A stretch of DNA of 64,000 nt from positions 382,501 through 446,500 of the forward strand of contig JACVVK020000228.1 in assembly GCA_018292915.2 (NCBI GenBank). Reading direction: 5' to 3'. Every line of letters starts with the position of its first letter. Position 1 is the stretch's first letter. This stretch comes from Batillaria attramentaria. Its lineage: Eukaryota; Mollusca; Gastropoda; Batillariidae. Positions 10,990 through 22,006 of this stretch are shown in pieces. Both the position numbers and the translations under genes were made by a program. A model generated the notes under the pieces. That model saw only the letters and a program-made list of their open reading frames with translations, made no database searches and had not been told where the DNA came from.

Positions 10990-11036
<47 letters not shown>
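10990..11036. repeat. (GT)n microsatellite upstream of R2 TATA
   Basis: About 46 bp; begins about 40 bp beyond the TATA box on the upstream side. Confidence 0.95.
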
Positions 11037-11376
11037 AATACCTTATTGAAGCAATTATTTGATAAAATAGTGTTAAAATTATTTATTTAACATATGGCAG
11101 AATTTTGGTTCCAACAGATTAGTGTACAACTTATTTGTAAAAAATATTATTCAGATGTTAGTTGAAATTCTGTTTAATTAATCACAAGAAATATATATAA
11201 CCCCACGACCTTTCCATGAAATATGACATTTTGTTGATTTAGCGGGATTCATAATCAAAAAAGGTGCACATAAACTTTTGTAATATTTTGCCTGTTTCCT
11301 GGTACATGACTATGTTTATGTTACCAAGGATATTTTACGACTGAGCACTTTGTACGAGCAACCCCATGCGCGCGCG
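11037..11376. other. Shared upstream flank of the receptor unit
   Basis: No gene seen. TTTAGCGGGAT, GCCTGTTTCCTGGTACATGACTATG and related segments recur at 25.6, 33.7 and 51.4 kb. Confidence 0.6.
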
Positions 11377-11384
11377 CACACACA

Positions 11385-11427
<43 letters not shown>

Positions 11428-11444
11428 ACACACACACACACACA
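11377..11444. repeat. (CA)n microsatellite
   Basis: About 68 bp with rare interruptions. Confidence 0.95.
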
Positions 11445-11805
11445 CCGTTTTGCATAAGAAAAAATTCTACGAAATGCATATTCAACCTGTATTGTATTGG
11501 TTGAATTATTCACTTATACTGGTACTCAATACTAAGATCACCACTAACTCATAATATTTTTACCATTGCAGAAAACTATGGCATTGTATGGCTGGTCGTC
11601 TATTCCGCTTTGGAGACACTCAAAGCACCGCGCCGTCTGCTCATCCAGACTCAGCCTCCGTCTCACAACTAGCGTACTAAGTGTTTGTACACAACAGTTT
11701 GAACAGAAACGTTCCGTGGTGAGTTGTCTTTCTTGTTGTTGCTGTTTTTGCTTGTTTCTTTGTTTGGCTTGCTGGTTTGTTTGTTGGTTTTGTTTGGAGC
11801 ATTTT
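11445..11805. other. No gene seen
   Basis: Mixed sequence with a TTG/TTTG-rich part at 11730-11800. No homology to other parts of the window was noted. Confidence 0.4.
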
Positions 11806-12050
11806 TCGATAAATCCCATTCCGATCAGGATGACTGTTTTTCGGATCCAAGAAATCATCGTTTAAAATTTTCTCTGGACTTTGTTCATATTAAACAATAC
11901 AACCGGTAAAAGTTGACAGCACAGTTACAGTACCACGAAATACCGAAAACCGTTAAAAAAAGGATAATTTCTCTGAGGCTGCTTGAAACAAGTCATCTCG
12001 ATATCGTTCACGAGGTCGGAAGCACGTAACGTAAAGGAGAAACACTGTAG
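11806..12050 (-). pseudogene. Receptor remnant: TM6-TM7 and tail
   Basis: The minus strand gives a degraded TM7 start (GTVTVLSTF in a shifted frame; the bases match the WYCNSAVNFYLYC region of R1) and then a tail matching R1/R3 around the glycine-threonine-lysine helix-8 start and the DPK..DRN region. Frameshifts and stops are present. The region before it (11945-12050) weakly matches TM6-ECL3. SINE and LINE insertions follow to the right. Confidence 0.65.
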
Positions 12051-12256
12051 AGAGAGAGAGAGAGAGAGAGAGAGGGTGTTTGGGGGTTTAACGTCCTTTT
12101 CCACCACACAGGGGTGATATCAAAGACGGGGCAACGATGAAAAAGCCAGCACAAATATTTGGCCCCAGCCGGGATCGAACTCACGACCCGAGCATTAGAA
12201 GTCCAACGCTCTACCATTCGACCACCCCGGGAGAAAGAGAGAGAGAGAGAGAGAGA
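12049..12256 (-). mobile_element. tRNA-derived SINE, family I, between (GA)n tracts
   Basis: The minus-strand element spans about 12075-12231. Head GTCGAATGGTAGAGCGTTGG with a B box matching GAGTTCGATCCC; 3' end GGTGGAAAAGGACGTTAAAC then CCCAAACACC. (GA)n tracts flank it at 12049-12074 and 12232-12256. Confidence 0.8.
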
Positions 12257-12694
12257 ATGACAATGACAGTCTTTTTTATTTCAGCAGGCTCAGAGCCCAT
12301 AACTGAGCACGCACTTCCGTGAAGGCGCACACGTGCAGCCACCAGAGCAGGCTAAGCTGAAACATAATGACAGTCCAACCGTCGCTGTTCAGTATCAACA
12401 CATAGTTAAATAAACAACAACAACAACAAAACAGTGTTTATAACCTAGTGGTACTATACGCCAGTTAAGAGAACCATTACCATTAAGACTTTCTTATAGT
12501 TACAATGTACATACTCATTCTTTGTTATGTAACTCTAAGGCATAGTATACAAACTTAGCTAGCCGGAGTGTCAAGTTAGGACTATTATCCGTCATAAGAA
12601 CTGCCATTCTAAACTGAGATGGATTCTTTTATATAGAATTTAAAGGGGATATAACGCTCAAGGAGTTCTTTGTACCTTGGACATACAAAAAGAA
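12257..12694. other. No gene seen; partial LINE-tail likeness
   Basis: Begins with AATGACAATGACAGTC..TTATTTCAGC, like the LINE 3' tails at 5.15 and 38.93 kb. The rest is unassigned AT-rich sequence. Confidence 0.4.
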
Positions 12695-12945
12695 AATAAT
12701 AATAATAATGAGTATTGTATAGGCGCTTTTCCCAATTTCATGAATCGGCTCAAAGCGCCGCGAACTGAACCCAACACGCACGCTCACGTGAATCATACGC
12801 AGGGTTAGTTCAGCTATTTAAATTTCGGAATTTAGAATTGCGTTTATTTTTCAAATTTGGTGGGCTGAACATTTCCAAAGCAGAGAGGGAGGAAGCCGGA
12901 GTACCAGGAGGGAAACCCCGACGATCTGCCCGAGTATTTCTGTTT
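12695..12945 (-). mobile_element. tRNA-derived SINE, family II, 5' truncated
   Basis: Minus-strand copy of the element at 54706-55074 and 59720-60060. Shares GAATCGGCTCAAAGCGCC, TTTGGTGGGCTGAACATTTCC and GGAAGCCGGAGTACC, with an (ATT)n tail. The tRNA-like head is missing. Confidence 0.7.
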
Positions 12946-13012
12946 CATCCTCAAAGCAGTAAGGGCAGTGTAAGACATTTTTTTGATGTATCGAAACGTT
13001 TCTTATCACATC

Positions 13013-13732
13013 TTAAGCAGTTACACCAAGTCTAAATCTCAAAAGTGTATCCCTCATCCCGATATGTCTGAGGTCAGTAAGAAAAGCACTCTGCACCATG
13101 TCTTGCTTAAATAGTCTGTATAATGAAAACCGTTCACTGCTATATAATTTGGAGTGACAATCTTGTCCAAAACAGTCACGAAGACGAATTTTAAATTCTT
13201 TTAGAAACAATTTAACATGCCAAACCCCCTGGTTTTCCCAGACAACACCAAAACCAAATTTGTAAAGGACGATCATAACATGGTGAACCCAAGTAATCTT
13301 ATTTTGATGGTGGAGGTTGACTAGCATGCCAAGTGCTTTCCCTGGGAGACGATCAGCAGGCAATGACAGTAACCTTAGCCAGTAAGCAATACATCTTACA
13401 AATGAGTGAACATACAAAGGATAACGTCCACATTCTGCATAAATCATTGAATTTGGTGTTCTCGAAGAGACCCCCAAGAATCGCTTCATTGCAAATAAAT
13501 GCACTTTTTCAATAATATTAGTATCTCCACTAAGTCCCCATATTTCTGACCCGTACATGAGAATGGGTTGTATTTGTGCGTCAAATAATTTAAAGAATAG
13601 TGCAGGTGTCCTGTCATTCAGAGTCCATAACACTTTTAGTATACAAATGACTGATCTGCGACCTTTCATAACAAGGTCTTCTAGGGCGTGTGTAAAGACA
13701 CAACGAGTAGACATGAAGTACAAGTACTTAGG
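13013..13732 (-). mobile_element. LINE ORF2 C-terminal fragment
   Basis: About 240 codons, open on the minus strand. They contain QPILMYGSEIWG, VHLFAMKRFLGVSSRTPN and CGRYPLYVHS, typical of the region after the reverse transcriptase domain in non-LTR retrotransposons. The reverse transcriptase core and 5' part are absent. The fragment stops at the (GA)n tract beside the R3 stop codon. Downstream codons end in RFRLGVTA and a stop at 13013. Confidence 0.75.
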
Positions 13733-13755
13733 AGAGAGAGAGAGAGAGAGAGAGA
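13733..13755. repeat. (GA)n tract next to R3 stop
   Basis: Ends within about 3 bp of the R3 stop codon, as at R2 and R6. Confidence 0.9.
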
Positions 13756-13757
13756 GT

Positions 13758-14882
13758 TTAAAAGCCGTCATTTTCTGATTCAGTAACACTGACACCTTGA
13801 CTTTCAGACATACTGCTGAGTTGGGTAGCATTTGTCAAACCCGAAATCGATTTTGAGCTACGGAATAACTGTTTGAAACATTCTCTAAATTTTGTTCCTG
13901 TCAAACAATACAGGTAAAAATTGACAGCGCTGTTACAGTACCACATCAGATTGAACAAGCTGGAAATCAAATATCTGATTGCTTTGGACAAATCGTCCTC
14001 CACATTGGGAACTAAATAAGCAGCGTACAGAAGATACACGACAAGTGGACCGGTAAGGATTAAAAACGTCACAGAAAGAACCACCAACGTAACGGTAATA
14101 GATGATACCCTCTTTTTGCGTTCAGACCCTCGCTCTGAATAACCCGTTGACAAGTTCATAGTGGCTTTCCGCACAGATACCGTTAATTTCCATATTAAAA
14201 CAACATTGCTTAAAAAAAGCAAAATAAAGGGAATAAACGAAGAAATGAGAAGATCTACCAGTGACCAAACGTCATAAAAAAATCCGAAGTATTTATCAGG
14301 CGTAGCTCCACAATATACCGCAGTGTTATTGCTTGTACGCTTTAAGTCCATTCCATACAGAATATGGGAATGAAGTGCACAAAAGAACATGGTTATTGTC
14401 ACCGTAAATATCTGTGCTCTTTTCTGCGTACAAATTACTTTCACTCGGTGGGGCCAAATAACAGATGCAGCTCTCTGTACCGTCATAGCAACCAGTAGCC
14501 ATGCAGACAAAACGCCGGTTGTGTAAGAAATAAATAGTTTCATTTTGCACCCAAAACTGCTCGTTGCATCAGCGCGTATTCCAAACGCACGATACAAAAA
14601 CGTAGTCAACATGCCAGTGTACAAAAGACACGTATCAGATACTGCAAGGACAAGAAAGAAGACATTCATTGCTGAACCACTTGACCTCATTCTGTGCAGA
14701 ATTACAATGATCATAGTGTTTCCAAATGTTCCCAGGATCAGAATCAGCGGAGAGAGGATTACGAACGTCAAAACCTTAGCATCATTAACAGCTTTCACAA
14801 GTGCACTCGTTCCATCGTCATATGCAACGGTAGACACAGAATGGGCATTGCTGACTGTTCCGTTCTCAAAAGAAAGATCCAT
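13758..14882 (-). CDS. R3: class A GPCR, intronless coding exon
   Basis: 374 residues, clade A, very close to R1 throughout TM1-TM7: GTFGN in TM1, SD in TM2, the TM3/ECL2 cysteines, VQRAASVIWPHR after TM3, SFIPF in TM5, TGPL in TM6 and NSAVNFYLYCLTGTKFR at TM7/helix 8. The tail is shorter than in R1, lacking part of the KKQSSKSDLDS stretch, and ends TESENDGF. The start is the ATG at 14882 (MDLSFENGT), aligned with R1; the frame is open 19 codons further up but only to a GTG. An acceptor at 15082 and a candidate exon 1 at 15753 lie upstream. Complete, so probably functional; ligand unknown. Confidence 0.9.
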   Translation of the reverse strand: MDLSFENGTVSNAHSVSTVAYDDGTSALVKAVNDAKVLTFVILSPLILILGTFGNTMIIVILHRMRSSGSAMNVFFLVLAVSDTCLLYTGMLTTFLYRAFGIRADATSSFGCKMKLFISYTTGVLSAWLLVAMTVQRAASVIWPHRVKVICTQKRAQIFTVTITMFFCALHSHILYGMDLKRTSNNTAVYCGATPDKYFGFFYDVWSLVDLLISSFIPFILLFLSNVVLIWKLTVSVRKATMNLSTGYSERGSERKKRVSSITVTLVVLSVTFLILTGPLVVYLLYAAYLVPNVEDDLSKAIRYLISSLFNLMWYCNSAVNFYLYCLTGTKFRECFKQLFRSSKSISGLTNATQLSSMSESQGVSVTESENDGF

Positions 14883-15084
14883 TCTGAAGTGCACACTAAG
14901 TGAACGTTCTGTTCTCGGACAAAGGATTTGACTGAACACTTCTCGGGTGATTATTGAGTGTTCTCACTATAGCGGTTGATTACTGCCTGTGTGCTGTCTA
15001 GGTTGAATGTAGACGCTCTGATGTTGTTCGGGGTGCAGTCTTCACTTAAGCTTGGTAATAATTCACATTTCTCGTTCAAATCTG
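14883..15084 (-). promoter_or_regulatory. R3 5' UTR with 3' splice site
   Basis: The minus strand reads GTTCTTTCTTTCCAG then ATTTGAACGAG, with the exon starting at 15081. Nearly identical to the R1 acceptor. Confidence 0.6.
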
Positions 15085-15752
15085 GAAAGAAAGAACAGAT
15101 TTTTGACACAAGACCCATAGAAAATAGACATACAGCAACATTTACATTTCACATTAGTCTGCTCCATAACCAGTTCCATCACGAGTGCTTGCCCTGCAGA
15201 TCTAAGGCGTTAGGCGCAAGAATATGAAGTTGCATCTGCTTTAAACGTGCTATACAATTCTTTACTTAACTCTCATAGTTACTTCTCGTCTAGCGACCGG
15301 TCAATAGTCTTCGCGTGAGATGCGATGCGCGCGCTATTTGTCAGCATTTCGCCGGAGAAACACGCGAACGTACACCAACAGGTCAGGTGTTTTCATGATC
15401 TCATTCGGGCCGCCATCGATATAACTGTTACCTTGTTTAAAGCAGAGGCGTGGTCCTTTTAGTGACATTTGATTAGCTTTGTCGCTGTTTAGTAAACAAA
15501 CAAAGGCGGGCAGACCGGCTCTCTCCCGTTTAGGCTGAAACGTATTTTGGGGAGGAACAATATGGGGATCACTGCAGGTTTTGCCGTTCCACTTTTAAGG
15601 AGCGCGCCTTACAGACGTTGACAGCCGTCGCTGTTGACGGACAGCAACGACGAGCTCCACAATTTACAGCATCTGATCAAATGCAGACCAAAAAAAAACA
15701 AAAAAAAAAAACAAAAAAAAAAAAACAAAAAAAAAAAAACAATCATACTTAC
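15085..15752 (-). other. Predicted R3 intron
   Basis: Shares 15.45-15.65 kb with the R1 and 41.7-kb units. Carries an A-rich low-complexity tract at 15689-15740 just inside the donor. Confidence 0.4.
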
Positions 15753-15893
15753 GTTCGGCAGCATACAGGTCTTCACAAGGTTCTAACAGAGACGTACGTG
15801 TTCCATCGCAGAATGACTAGCGTCTCTATGATACATCACTTACAGTCCCACTGCTACTTTTACCCTAAACTATAAATCAACACATTTATATTC
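15753..15893 (-). promoter_or_regulatory. Candidate R3 promoter and non-coding exon 1
   Basis: The minus strand has ATATAAAT near 15886, then about 100-130 nt, then donor GTAAGTATG (intron starts at 15752). The same arrangement is kept at 42110-42250. It would give a 670-nt intron before the acceptor at 15082. The promoter role is inferred from signals only. Confidence 0.4.
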
Positions 15894-16265
15894 TCCGATG
15901 CTGCCCACAGGGTCACTTTTCTTTCTGAATAAACCCGCATAAGTCGCCGTAAACTGTCTGGTGTGAAGGGAAAAACACGTCTTCTTGGGAGCAATCATTG
16001 ACACCCAGGCTACACCCCGGGGAGTGGTAGAGTGCCCTTTGCCTGTGGCGCTGAATGAGTAAGTTACGTGGACGTGTCTACTGTAACTGCACGAAAAATG
16101 TAATATCTCTGTGCGAGATATATTGGCGGTTTCGCATCAGAACGGGGAAAGTCTCCCAGCGCTAGTGAATGCTCTGACTTTTCTGAAGCGAAAATGGGAA
16201 ATTTTGTTTGAGATAACCGAAGTTTCACTTATCCGTTTGGACTACTTTTTCGACTTGTCAGTCGA
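15894..16265. other. Shared flank, no gene
   Basis: Collinear with 42.25-42.63 kb. Contains TTTGACTTATCCG-type motifs also seen near 61.1 kb. Confidence 0.55.
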
Positions 16266-16400
16266 CTTATCATCAAAACCTCAGGGTCGTTCATAGCTTT
16301 CACCAGTGCACTTTTTTCATCGTCAACATGTAGAGTGGTAGACACTGAAAGCATACTGCTGACAGTTCCGTTTCAAATGAGACTCACTTTGAAGAGCACT
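16266..16400 (-). pseudogene. Receptor N-terminus remnant
   Basis: The minus strand translates to NGTVSSMLSVSTTLHVDDE then KSALVKAMNDPEVLM, matching R1 residues 7-40. The ATG is lost and a stop precedes NGT. The match ends before TM1, at GACTTATC-rich sequence. A paralogous copy lies at 42630-42760. Confidence 0.75.
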
Positions 16401-16806
16401 ATGAGTAGGTTTGTGACGAGAGAGCTGACGAGATACGTGTTAGGCAGAGATGTGTGAAAATTAATAGTTCGACTATAACTCATTCAAGTTTGTCTTATTC
16501 TTGTCTGGAAACTCTTTAAAGCAGAAATGCAGAACAATCCGCTGCTGAAGCTCTCTGTGATTACATACAGTTTGGCGATATTCCATCGTTGAATTAGTAT
16601 CGATTTTTTAAGTAGATAAGGTATCGTTAGTACAAGCAAATAACGGAGCTGTAATCGTAAATAAACCGTCATCTTTTTCACTATCACTAACAGCAACAAC
16701 AAAAACCCTAAGTTTTCTAATCACTCTAGCTATAAGTTCAGCAGTTCTTCTGCCTAATTAAAACATACCAACACCAGTACTTGCAAACGAAAATGTTAAT
16801 AACAGT

Positions 16807-16846
<40 letters not shown>

Positions 16847-17154
16847 GCTTTAAAATCGTGTGTCCAACATTCAGTACTGGATTTTAGTTACCAGAAAGGT
16901 TAAGTGGAGATAATGGTGTGAGACAAATTCAACCGCTACATTCCCAGACTGAAACTAATCATTCTGAAATTTACCCGACACATTTTATAGGAAAGAGAAG
17001 TAAGTTTTCGAGAATTAAAAATAACATAGAAATGAAGTTTACCATATTTTGTTCTTGTTCTTTATTGTTTGTCAGAAATTCAGTTGACAGCCATTAGCAA
17101 CAATAAATGACCTATTAAGTGCACACGCGTGCGTTCGTGTGTGTGTGTGTGTGT

Positions 17155-17213
<59 letters not shown>

Positions 17214-17556
17214 TTCCTAAGTGATGGTAACGATATTATTCAATGTGAATTATTACACCGCTTACAGCATATTTTTGGCAAATAGCTGTGCACTAATTTA
17301 GGGATGACAGCTTTTTTTTTTTTTTTTTTTTACTTCGCTATAAGCCGTGCCTACATAATTCATGAATATGTGATTTAGCGTTTGAGGAAACAGGAAATGA
17401 TTGTCAGAATTCGCAACATTTTTATTATTATTATTTATTCATTTATTTATTTTTGGAGAGGTTTGAGGGGGGTGGATATATCATCGCCGGTAATACAGGA
17501 GAGAATTAGTATTAACTGCCACATAAATTTGTCGTGCGAGTAATTCTGGCTGGTTT
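16401..17556. other. Unit flank with (CT)n and (GT)n
   Basis: No gene seen. (CT)n at 16807-16843, (GT)n at 17138-17212, T18 at 17313-17330. Collinear with 42.76-43.98 kb and partly with 2.2-3.05 kb. Confidence 0.7.
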
Positions 17557-17845
17557 ATTATCTGGACGAAAGTGGAAATATTTGAATATGATAAGCTTAC
17601 AACAAGAGAGAGAGAGAGAGAGAGTAAAGCTGTTATGTTCAACGGGTTCATTCCTGTAATTACTTTCTGCAGATGTGGGCGCAAAGAAAAGAAGAGCCAG
17701 CAAGGCTTCAGGCTCGCCCGTCACCTCCTGCTGCAGGTGATGTCAAGTGGCCAAGTCCAGTATTATCACAGTTCATTCAGGAAGAGGAGATGCGGCATTG
17801 GCGGATCTACAGGTCACATAATTATGTATTCATATGAACCAGGTT
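17557..17845 (+). repeat. Recurrent (GA)n-linked block, copy 2
   Basis: GA tract at 17605-17624 and the ATGTGGGCGCAAAG segment. Three bases of the GATGAGTCAAG stretch are missing. Confidence 0.75.
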
Positions 17846-18590
17846 AGTAAGTGAGAGGGCGGATATCACTGAAATGAATTTCCTTTGTTTTCCTCAAAGT
17901 TTCAGGTGCTTAAAATGCATTTATCGTAACCTCTGTTTGTGGGAATGGTAAAAAATAGGCATGTTTGGTATGTCAGAAAATGGAAAGCTTGGCTTGAACG
18001 GTGTTGTGTTCTGTGTCGTTCTGTGATGATTAGACTGAGTAGAAGCCCGTGCAAAAATCTTACTTGAAATCTTCAGATTACTAGAAGCCACTTCAAGCCA
18101 CTACTAGCGGGTAAGGCCCATGCCTTGTGTAATAGTGGCTTCAAGTGGCTTCATCTGGTGTGTAGTGGCTTGCTTTTTTTCAGCGTCCTTTCATTTAGCG
18201 GGTAGAGCTGGTCGCGCTCGGGCTATTAACTCATTCAAGAAGGGCCGATATTTCCTCAGCCATCCCGTGTAGACGGGCCGATTTGTGACGTTCAGAAAAA
18301 AAAAAGATATAGACTTGAAATTTTCAAATGTTCACGGTAGCAAAGGAGTGAACCAGTCTTTGACGATGTTACTTGTTGAATCAAGGATGCCATAAGGATT
18401 ACTAGTCTCTGTTTGAATGGACGCAGTGGAACAGTCTGGCAAGGTAATGTTCCAAACTGTACTTAAAACTCTGTCGTGCATTTCCAGTTTTCAGCGGCCT
18501 TAAACTTTAGAGGGAAAAATCTGTTGCCGATGAAATCCACTATTCCTGTGGTGGTGGTGGTGGTGGTGGTGGTGTGGTGGTGGTGGTGGT

Positions 18591-18630
<40 letters not shown>

Positions 18631-19270
18631 GGGGGGGGGGCCGGAGGTAATCCGTATTGTCTCCACCGGAAATTGTGTTTCGCCATATTGCACCGACCGC
18701 TGTCTCTTAGCAAAAGAAAACTACATTGTGTTTAATGCTCGTTAACACTTCCTCCAATATGAATTATCATAGTCTTTCTACTGTTTCGACATGAAGGCTC
18801 CAAACCTTTTCAGTTCTGACTTTGCATAGAAGAAGTCATTGAATGCTTTCAGACAGCAGATTTTTATCAAGTTTTTTTTTTTTTTTTTTTTTTTTGAAAG
18901 AGATACAGGAAATAGATCTTTGCTCGAAATGTCATTTTACTCAAACTCCTGTATTTCTCTTAAAACAGCATGTTGTCCTCTGGATAAAACGTACTGCAAA
19001 ATGACAAAATGATGGAGGAAATTAAAAGTAAACTGACCTTCCACCTCAAAGGTATTACAGACAAAGTGTGATGTTTTCAGAAGTTCCTAACAGTCGGCTA
19101 ACGATTCGGCTCTAGTGGAATGTCAGCTCCATATATACGATGTTAGCGGATAGACTTTATAGGAAGTAGAAGTGCTAAATATGAAAGAATATCAAATTTA
19201 TGAGATAATAATTATTAAATCTACTATTGTGTTTTTGTTGTAGGAAACTATACAACAGTCGTGTACTAAA
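17846..19270. other. Unit flank and unassigned sequence
   Basis: A hairpin at 18084-18152 (20-bp arms, also at 44.48 kb). TTAACTCATTCAAG at 18227 matches one end of the element at 44625. Then (GGT)n/(GT)n at 18550-18629 and T24 near 18872-18895. No gene seen. Confidence 0.55.
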
Positions 19271-19286
19271 CAGGGGCGGGGGGGCC

Positions 19287-19317
<31 letters not shown>

Positions 19318-19565
19318 ACCTTACCCAAGCAGGGGGGGGGGGGGCAAGAGTATTTTTGCCCCCCCCCCCCTGGAAAATCAGGTGAATATGGCAAGGGGGG
19401 GGGGGGGGGCAAAGCCATGGTCTTGCCCCTCCTCCTTCCCTACCCCTCCTCCCCCTCTTCCTGCTCTGTCCCCATCCCACCCAACAGAGAACTCAGTTTA
19501 GCCGTTGCATGAAATATCAAAACGGCTTGGCAGAAAGTCGTCTCCTCCCCCCCCACCCCCCCCCC

Positions 19566-19613
<48 letters not shown>

Positions 19614-19815
19614 TTTCACTTTCTTTGGGCAACATCTTACCTTTCAGTGGCTCCCTGGTTCATAAAGGTTTTGTCTTCGCAGCATCTGCCCCCCCCCCCC
19701 CCCCCCCCCCCCGCTTTTCACTTTTTCCCGGCAACGTCCTTCCTTTCACTGGCTCTGGCCTTTCCCCCCTCTCAGATTCTGTCCCCCCTCCCCCCAACAT
19801 CTTCCGGCGCCCCTG
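19271..19815. mobile_element. Terminal-inverted-repeat element rich in G and C runs
   Basis: Ends CAGGGGCG (19271) and CGCCCCTG (19808-19815), flanked on both sides by CTAAA (19266-19270, 19816-19820). The left half has G runs up to about 30, the right half C runs up to about 50. CAGGGGCG ends recall hAT-like elements, but a 5-bp duplication is not the hAT 8 bp, so the superfamily is open. No transposase is seen. Confidence 0.6.
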
Positions 19816-19820
19816 CTAAA

Positions 19821-20227
19821 GTATACATAAAATTAATGACGTTGAGTACAAAACTCATTGTTAGTACCAAACGGTGGCAAAAATATTTTGCAAGCTAATT
19901 TATTACTCTAGTACAATATAATGGTTCTCACAGATTGCTATAAAATTGATTTACGAGAAAAATAGTTTTTAAACTGAAGCTGTAATCTCTGTTTTAGCAT
20001 TTCAGGAAACCGGAAAATAATTATCTTGGTTGTATTTTTTTTCCGTGATATGATTATAACCGGTGCAAGAGAATGAATTAAATTTGATATAATTATGATT
20101 TGTCCAAAGTACAATTGTGGCTCTTTTTACGAGACTGATGAATGTTTGATGAATGAATGGCGTTATGAGGTAAATATTTTGAAGATAATATTATGCAATT
20201 GTTTAATTTGAATTTTTTTTTCATGAG

Positions 20228-20286
<59 letters not shown>

Positions 20287-20500
20287 TCACTTCATTTCAC
20301 TTTGACAATACGTGTTTGTTTTTTTAATTGAAAAGTACATTTCTGACACAGACCTCTGTAACAATCTCTTACTATCTGATGACACTAGATAAGATAAATT
20401 ACAGAATACGCCATTAAACAGAGAGGTAACAGTCATCCCATCACAAACACGGGAGCTTGAAGTCAAACGACAAGGAAACTGTGTCTGGTACGTTGTGCTT
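19821..20500. other. AT-rich stretch with (CA)n
   Basis: No gene seen. (CA)n at 20229-20284. 20370-20500 matches 52.80-52.92 kb, a receptor-unit flank. Confidence 0.55.
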
Positions 20501-20676
20501 GGAGCCGGGATAGGCGAATGGTGGAGCGTTGGAGTCCCAATGCTCGGGTCGTGAGTTCGAATCCCGGCTGGGGCCAAATATTTGTGCTGGCTTTTTTTTT
20601 TTTTTTTGGTCGTTGCCCCGTCTTTGATGTCACCCTTACGTGGTGGAAAACGACGTTAAACTCCCAAACAACCCAA
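20501..20676 (+). mobile_element. tRNA-derived SINE, family I
   Basis: Head AGCCGGGATAGGCGAATGG, B box GAGTTCGAATCCC, the GGGGCCAAATATTTGTGCTGG body and a GACGTTAAACTCCCAAACA end. A T16 tract is inserted in the body. Confidence 0.8.
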
Positions 20677-21340
20677 CGTTGTGCTTGCTGTATTTTGCTC
20701 ACTGAGTGCGATATACAGCTCCATAGCATTGCGTTTCCCAAGGCTAACGTTCTGTAACGTTTTGCACCGTGACTGCGGGAATCGATGTGTTGACGGCGAA
20801 CGCTCGTAACGCTCGTGAACGGGTGAGAAAGGTAGCTGGCAGCGTGTCCAAAATGGCGGCAATTTTGTTCGGCTTCAAATTCGACAATGGCATGTTTTTA
20901 ATGATGCATCTGCCGACGAAATACCGACCCTGAGCAGACGTGTGGTAGACTGATAGTATCCGCTGGTGTTTTCAAGCATTATTTTATCAACCGTTTGGCT
21001 GTTACTATGTGTACATTTGAGGTGTTTTTTTCATGCGGCATCTGTACGATTCACTTGTTTCTACGGAAGAGATTGGTAAGCTACGTTATACAACTCTCCG
21101 GCGGAGAAGTATCAAGGGACGTAAATCTCTTTAAATCCTCAATCCTGACAACTGAGAAACTGAGAGATTGTTGCTCTGACTGAGGGACGCATTGCAGAGG
21201 TGAGTATTCTACAGCTGTAAGTACAACAATGCTCTCAATAATCTGTAACAAATGGTGCCAGTGTCGAACACAAGCTATCTGTAACACTCGTCATTCATCA
21301 AACGACGTACAAAACAATTATCCCAACAAAGACCGTATTG
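20677..21340. other. Unit distal flank
   Basis: No gene accepted. Matches 52.92-53.35 kb and, in part, 27.9-28.1 kb. Reading frames across the copies diverge at non-synonymous rates, so no coding signal. Confidence 0.5.
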
Positions 21341-21344
21341 GTTG

Positions 21345-21450
21345 CAAAAAAAAAAAGCAAAAAAAAAAAAAAAAAAAGCAAAAAGAAAAAAAAATGTAAA
21401 TAACGACCGCCCCCACCCCCACCGCACCACCCCCCCCCCCCACCCCACCC

Positions 21451-21482
<32 letters not shown>
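21345..21482. repeat. Poly-A / poly-C / (CT)n low-complexity tract
   Basis: A-rich 21345-21393, C-rich 21410-21452, (CT)n 21453-21482. Confidence 0.9.
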
Positions 21483-21484
<2 letters not shown>

Positions 21485-21524
21485 CTGTGTCATCTGTCTC
21501 ATATTACTATCTGCCCGTGTGGGC

Positions 21525-21696
21525 AGCCGGGATGGCCGAATGGTAGAGCGTTGGACTTCTAATGCTCGGGTCGTGAGTTCGTATCCCGGCTGGGGCCAAA
21601 TATTTGTGCTGGCTTTTTCATCGTTGCCCCGTCTTTGATATCACCCGTATGTGGTGGAAAAGGACGTTAAACTCCCAAACACCCACTCACCCACCC
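21525..21696 (+). mobile_element. tRNA-derived SINE, family I, near complete
   Basis: Head GCCGGGATGGCCGAATGGTA, B-box-like GAGTTCGTATCC, 3' end GGAAAAGGACGTTAAACTCC and a CCCA-rich tail. Confidence 0.85.
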
Positions 21697-22006
21697 TATC
21701 TGCCCGTGAGCTGAAGCAGTAAGAAATTGGAATAGGTGGGTGGATGATTAGGGTTTAACATTCCCACCCACCTACCCACCCACCTACGCACTTACCCGGC
21801 ACGGACTTTAAGTTAAACACTTGATGAGAACACGTCAATGTGGGTATGTGAATCAACTCATGCACACATACTGCAGCACACAACGGCGCAAAAAAGTCCA
21901 AAACAAGGTAGAAATACACCAAGGGGTTACGACAGGTTTGCTGCTAAGGGGAGATGGATAAGCTCAGCGGGCGTGAACAGGGAGAGAGAAAGGGAAGGAG
22001 AGAGAG
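21697..22006. other. 3' flank of R4 (receptor-unit sequence)
   Basis: GGGTTTAACATTCCCACCCA and the ACACGTCAATGTGGGTATG segment recur at 29.47 and 53.7 kb. A degenerate GA stretch (about 21980-22008) reaches the stop codon. Confidence 0.65.

Noticed and set aside
19505..19898. Proline-rich open frames
   Set aside because: They come from C-homopolymers inside a transposon-like element.
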